Assembly (NCBI GenBank): GCA_029288115.1
Contig: JARFPV010000033.1
Span: 1 to 7,962 of the forward strand
Length of the DNA stretch: 7,962 nt
Direction of reading: 5' to 3'
Source: Akkermansiaceae bacterium
GTDB taxonomy: Bacteria > Verrucomicrobiota > Verrucomicrobiia > Verrucomicrobiales > Akkermansiaceae
The position numbers were made by a program, and so were the translations under genes. Numbering within the stretch: the first letter of the stretch is position 1; each line of letters begins with the position of its first letter. Positions 6,807-7,962 of this stretch are shown piece by piece. The notes beneath the pieces were generated by a model. That model saw nothing but the letters and a program-made list of their open reading frames with translations, was not told where the DNA came from and searched no databases.

Positions 6807-7800
6807 TGATTTGTTAGAAGTGAAAGATCTCATCACCGCCTTCCGGATGGAGGACGGGGAATGGCTGCGTGCCGTGGATGGGGTTTCGTTTCGCGTTCCA
6901 AAAGGTAAGACCGTCGGGATTGTCGGCGAGTCAGGTTGTGGTAAAAGCGTGACGGCGATGTCCATCATGGGTTTGTTGCCAAAACCCATGGGGCACGTGC
7001 TTGAGGGGCAAGTGATGTTCAAGGGTGAGGATCTTACTAAAGCAGATGACGATCGTATGCATGAAGTTCGTGGAGGTGAGATTGGGGTGATTTTCCAAGA
7101 ACCGATGACCGCATTGAATCCAGTTCATAGGATTGGTAAACAAATCAGCGAATCATTAATTCTGCATCGCAATATGAGTAAACGCGAGGCGTTGAAGGAA
7201 TCTGTTAGTTTGCTGGAAAAGGTGGGTATTCCTGCGCCCGAGCGCCGTGTGATGGAGTATCCCCATCAATTATCCGGCGGGATGCGCCAGAGGGTTGTCA
7301 TCGCCATTGCTCTGGCATGTAAACCTGATCTGCTTATCGCGGATGAACCTACCACAGCACTGGATGTTACCGTGCAGTCACAAATACTCGACCTCATGGA
7401 GAACCTGCAAAACGAGATGGGCATGTCCACTATCCTCATTACCCACGACTTGGGTGTGATTGCCGGGCATTGCGATGAGGTTGTGGTCATGTATGCAGGA
7501 AGAGTGGTTGAGCGTGCACCTGTTAGGGAGTTGTATGCATCACCGCAGCATGCTTATACTCGCGGACTGCTTAATGCGATCCCCACTCTGGATACGCCAC
7601 GTAAATCCAGACTCAACACCATTGAGGGGCAAGTGGCATCGATTAAAGAATTTGTGACGGGGTGCCGTTTTTGCCAGAGAATGGAGCGCACAGGGAATAC
7701 GCTGAAAATCCGCGCTCCATTCGTAGAGATTTCGAAAGATCACTGGGTGGAGGCTTGCCCGGAATGTGTTGATAAAAACATCCTGCAGAACGTGCACTGA
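6799..7800 (+). CDS. oppD: Peptide ABC transporter ATP-binding protein, OppD/DppD type (first half of a split YejF)
   Basis: Cytoplasmic ATPase that powers the peptide channel. From GTG 6799 it has 333 residues, a normal OppD length. Visible motifs are Walker A GESGCGKS (43-50), the Q-loop glutamine at 100 ([11 protein letters not shown]), signature LSGGMRQR (158-165), Walker B LLIADEP with catalytic Glu183, D-loop ALDV (187-190) and switch His216. All catalytic residues are present. The region after about 240 ([13 protein letters not shown]) is the oligopeptide-transporter C-terminal extension, but its cysteine motif is unusual. OppD normally has Cys-x-Phe-x-x-Arg-Cys-Pro, a middle Cys and a final Ala-Cys; here the pattern is C289-x2-C292 and C320-x2-C323. 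In E. coli one protein, YejF, carries both ATPase halves, whereas here the second half is a separate gene starting 4 bases downstream. The first bases overlap the end of yejA, with the ribosome site inside it. Confidence 0.95.
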   Translation: MSDDLLEVKDLITAFRMEDGEWLRAVDGVSFRVPKGKTVGIVGESGCGKSVTAMSIMGLLPKPMGHVLEGQVMFKGEDLTKADDDRMHEVRGGEIGVIFQEPMTALNPVHRIGKQISESLILHRNMSKREALKESVSLLEKVGIPAPERRVMEYPHQLSGGMRQRVVIAIALACKPDLLIADEPTTALDVTVQSQILDLMENLQNEMGMSTILITHDLGVIAGHCDEVVVMYAGRVVERAPVRELYASPQHAYTRGLLNAIPTLDTPRKSRLNTIEGQVASIKEFVTGCRFCQRMERTGNTLKIRAPFVEISKDHWVEACPECVDKNILQNVH

Positions 7801-7804
7801 ATCG

Positions 7805-7962
7805 ATGAACGATCCCATTTTAACCATTCGTGACCTGAAAATGCATTTCCCTGTAAAAGGGGGTGTTTTCTCGCGCCAAGTGGCATCCGTGAAGGCTGTG
7901 GATGGTGTTTCTCTTGATGTTGGAAGTGGTGAAACGCTTGGTTTGGTTGGTGAATCCGGTTG
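7805..7962 (+). CDS. oppF: Peptide ABC transporter ATP-binding protein, OppF/DppF type, N-terminal part cut by window edge
   Basis: Second ATPase subunit, pairing with the upstream OppD-type protein. Only 52 codons and two bases are present. It opens [20 protein letters not shown], and the [12 protein letters not shown] segment followed by a short loop (SRQVASV) and [10 protein letters not shown] is the usual OppF/DppF start. The window ends within Walker A, after GLVGESG. The ATG is 4 bases after the oppD TGA with no clear Shine-Dalgarno, so translation is probably coupled. Nothing can be said about the downstream motifs or the C-terminal region. Confidence 0.93.
   Translation, partial: MNDPILTIRDLKMHFPVKGGVFSRQVASVKAVDGVSLDVGSGETLGLVGESG

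Noticed and set aside
6312..7022. Minus-strand open frame of 236 codons spanning the yejA/oppD junction
   Set aside because: It is antisense to two confident genes and has no recognisable motif.

Overview
The window carries most of a peptide-import ABC transporter operon of the Yej type (the YejABEF family, which in enterobacteria imports peptides and microcin C). It comes from a Gram-negative bacterium with two lipobox-type substrate-binding lipoproteins. The moderate GC content, the leaderless-looking gene starts and the style of the proteins suggest a Verrucomicrobia-like (Akkermansiaceae/Rubritalea-type) genome. That placement is inferred from recalled resemblance and was not tested.

Layout. 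Bases 1 to about 385 are a visibly GC-richer block (231 of 360 bases, 64%, in 1-360; about 45% in 421-540). It holds the start of an unrecognised minus-strand gene that runs off the left edge. At about 380-390 the composition changes abruptly, in the middle of a minus-strand oppA-like gene (377-1405), which loses its last third. This is either a recombination breakpoint or an assembly chimera. A 157-base gap with divergent start codons separates oppA from the rightward operon: yejB (1563-2909), yejE (2914-4536), yejA (4536-6806), an OppD-type ATPase (6799-7800) and the first 52 codons of an OppF-type ATPase (7805 to the edge). Gaps are 4 bases or overlaps throughout, so a single transcript is expected.

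How the parts work together. YejA and possibly OppA capture peptides outside the inner membrane. YejB and YejE form the channel, and the two ATPases drive transport. Enterobacterial YejF is a single protein with two ATPase halves; here the two are separate genes.

Main oddities. (1) yejE is cut by one in-frame TGA (3991-3993) exactly where the family has the second glycine of a Gly-Gly turn, followed directly by a GTG; a single GGA-to-TGA change would explain it. (2) YejB and YejE each carry roughly 100 extra residues in the first periplasmic loop, YejE has two extra N-terminal membrane helices, and YejA has an N-terminal coiled coil and an acidic Pro/Glu tail, so the extracytoplasmic face of this transporter is much enlarged. 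(3) The OppD ATPase has a rearranged C-terminal cysteine motif with two CxxC pairs.
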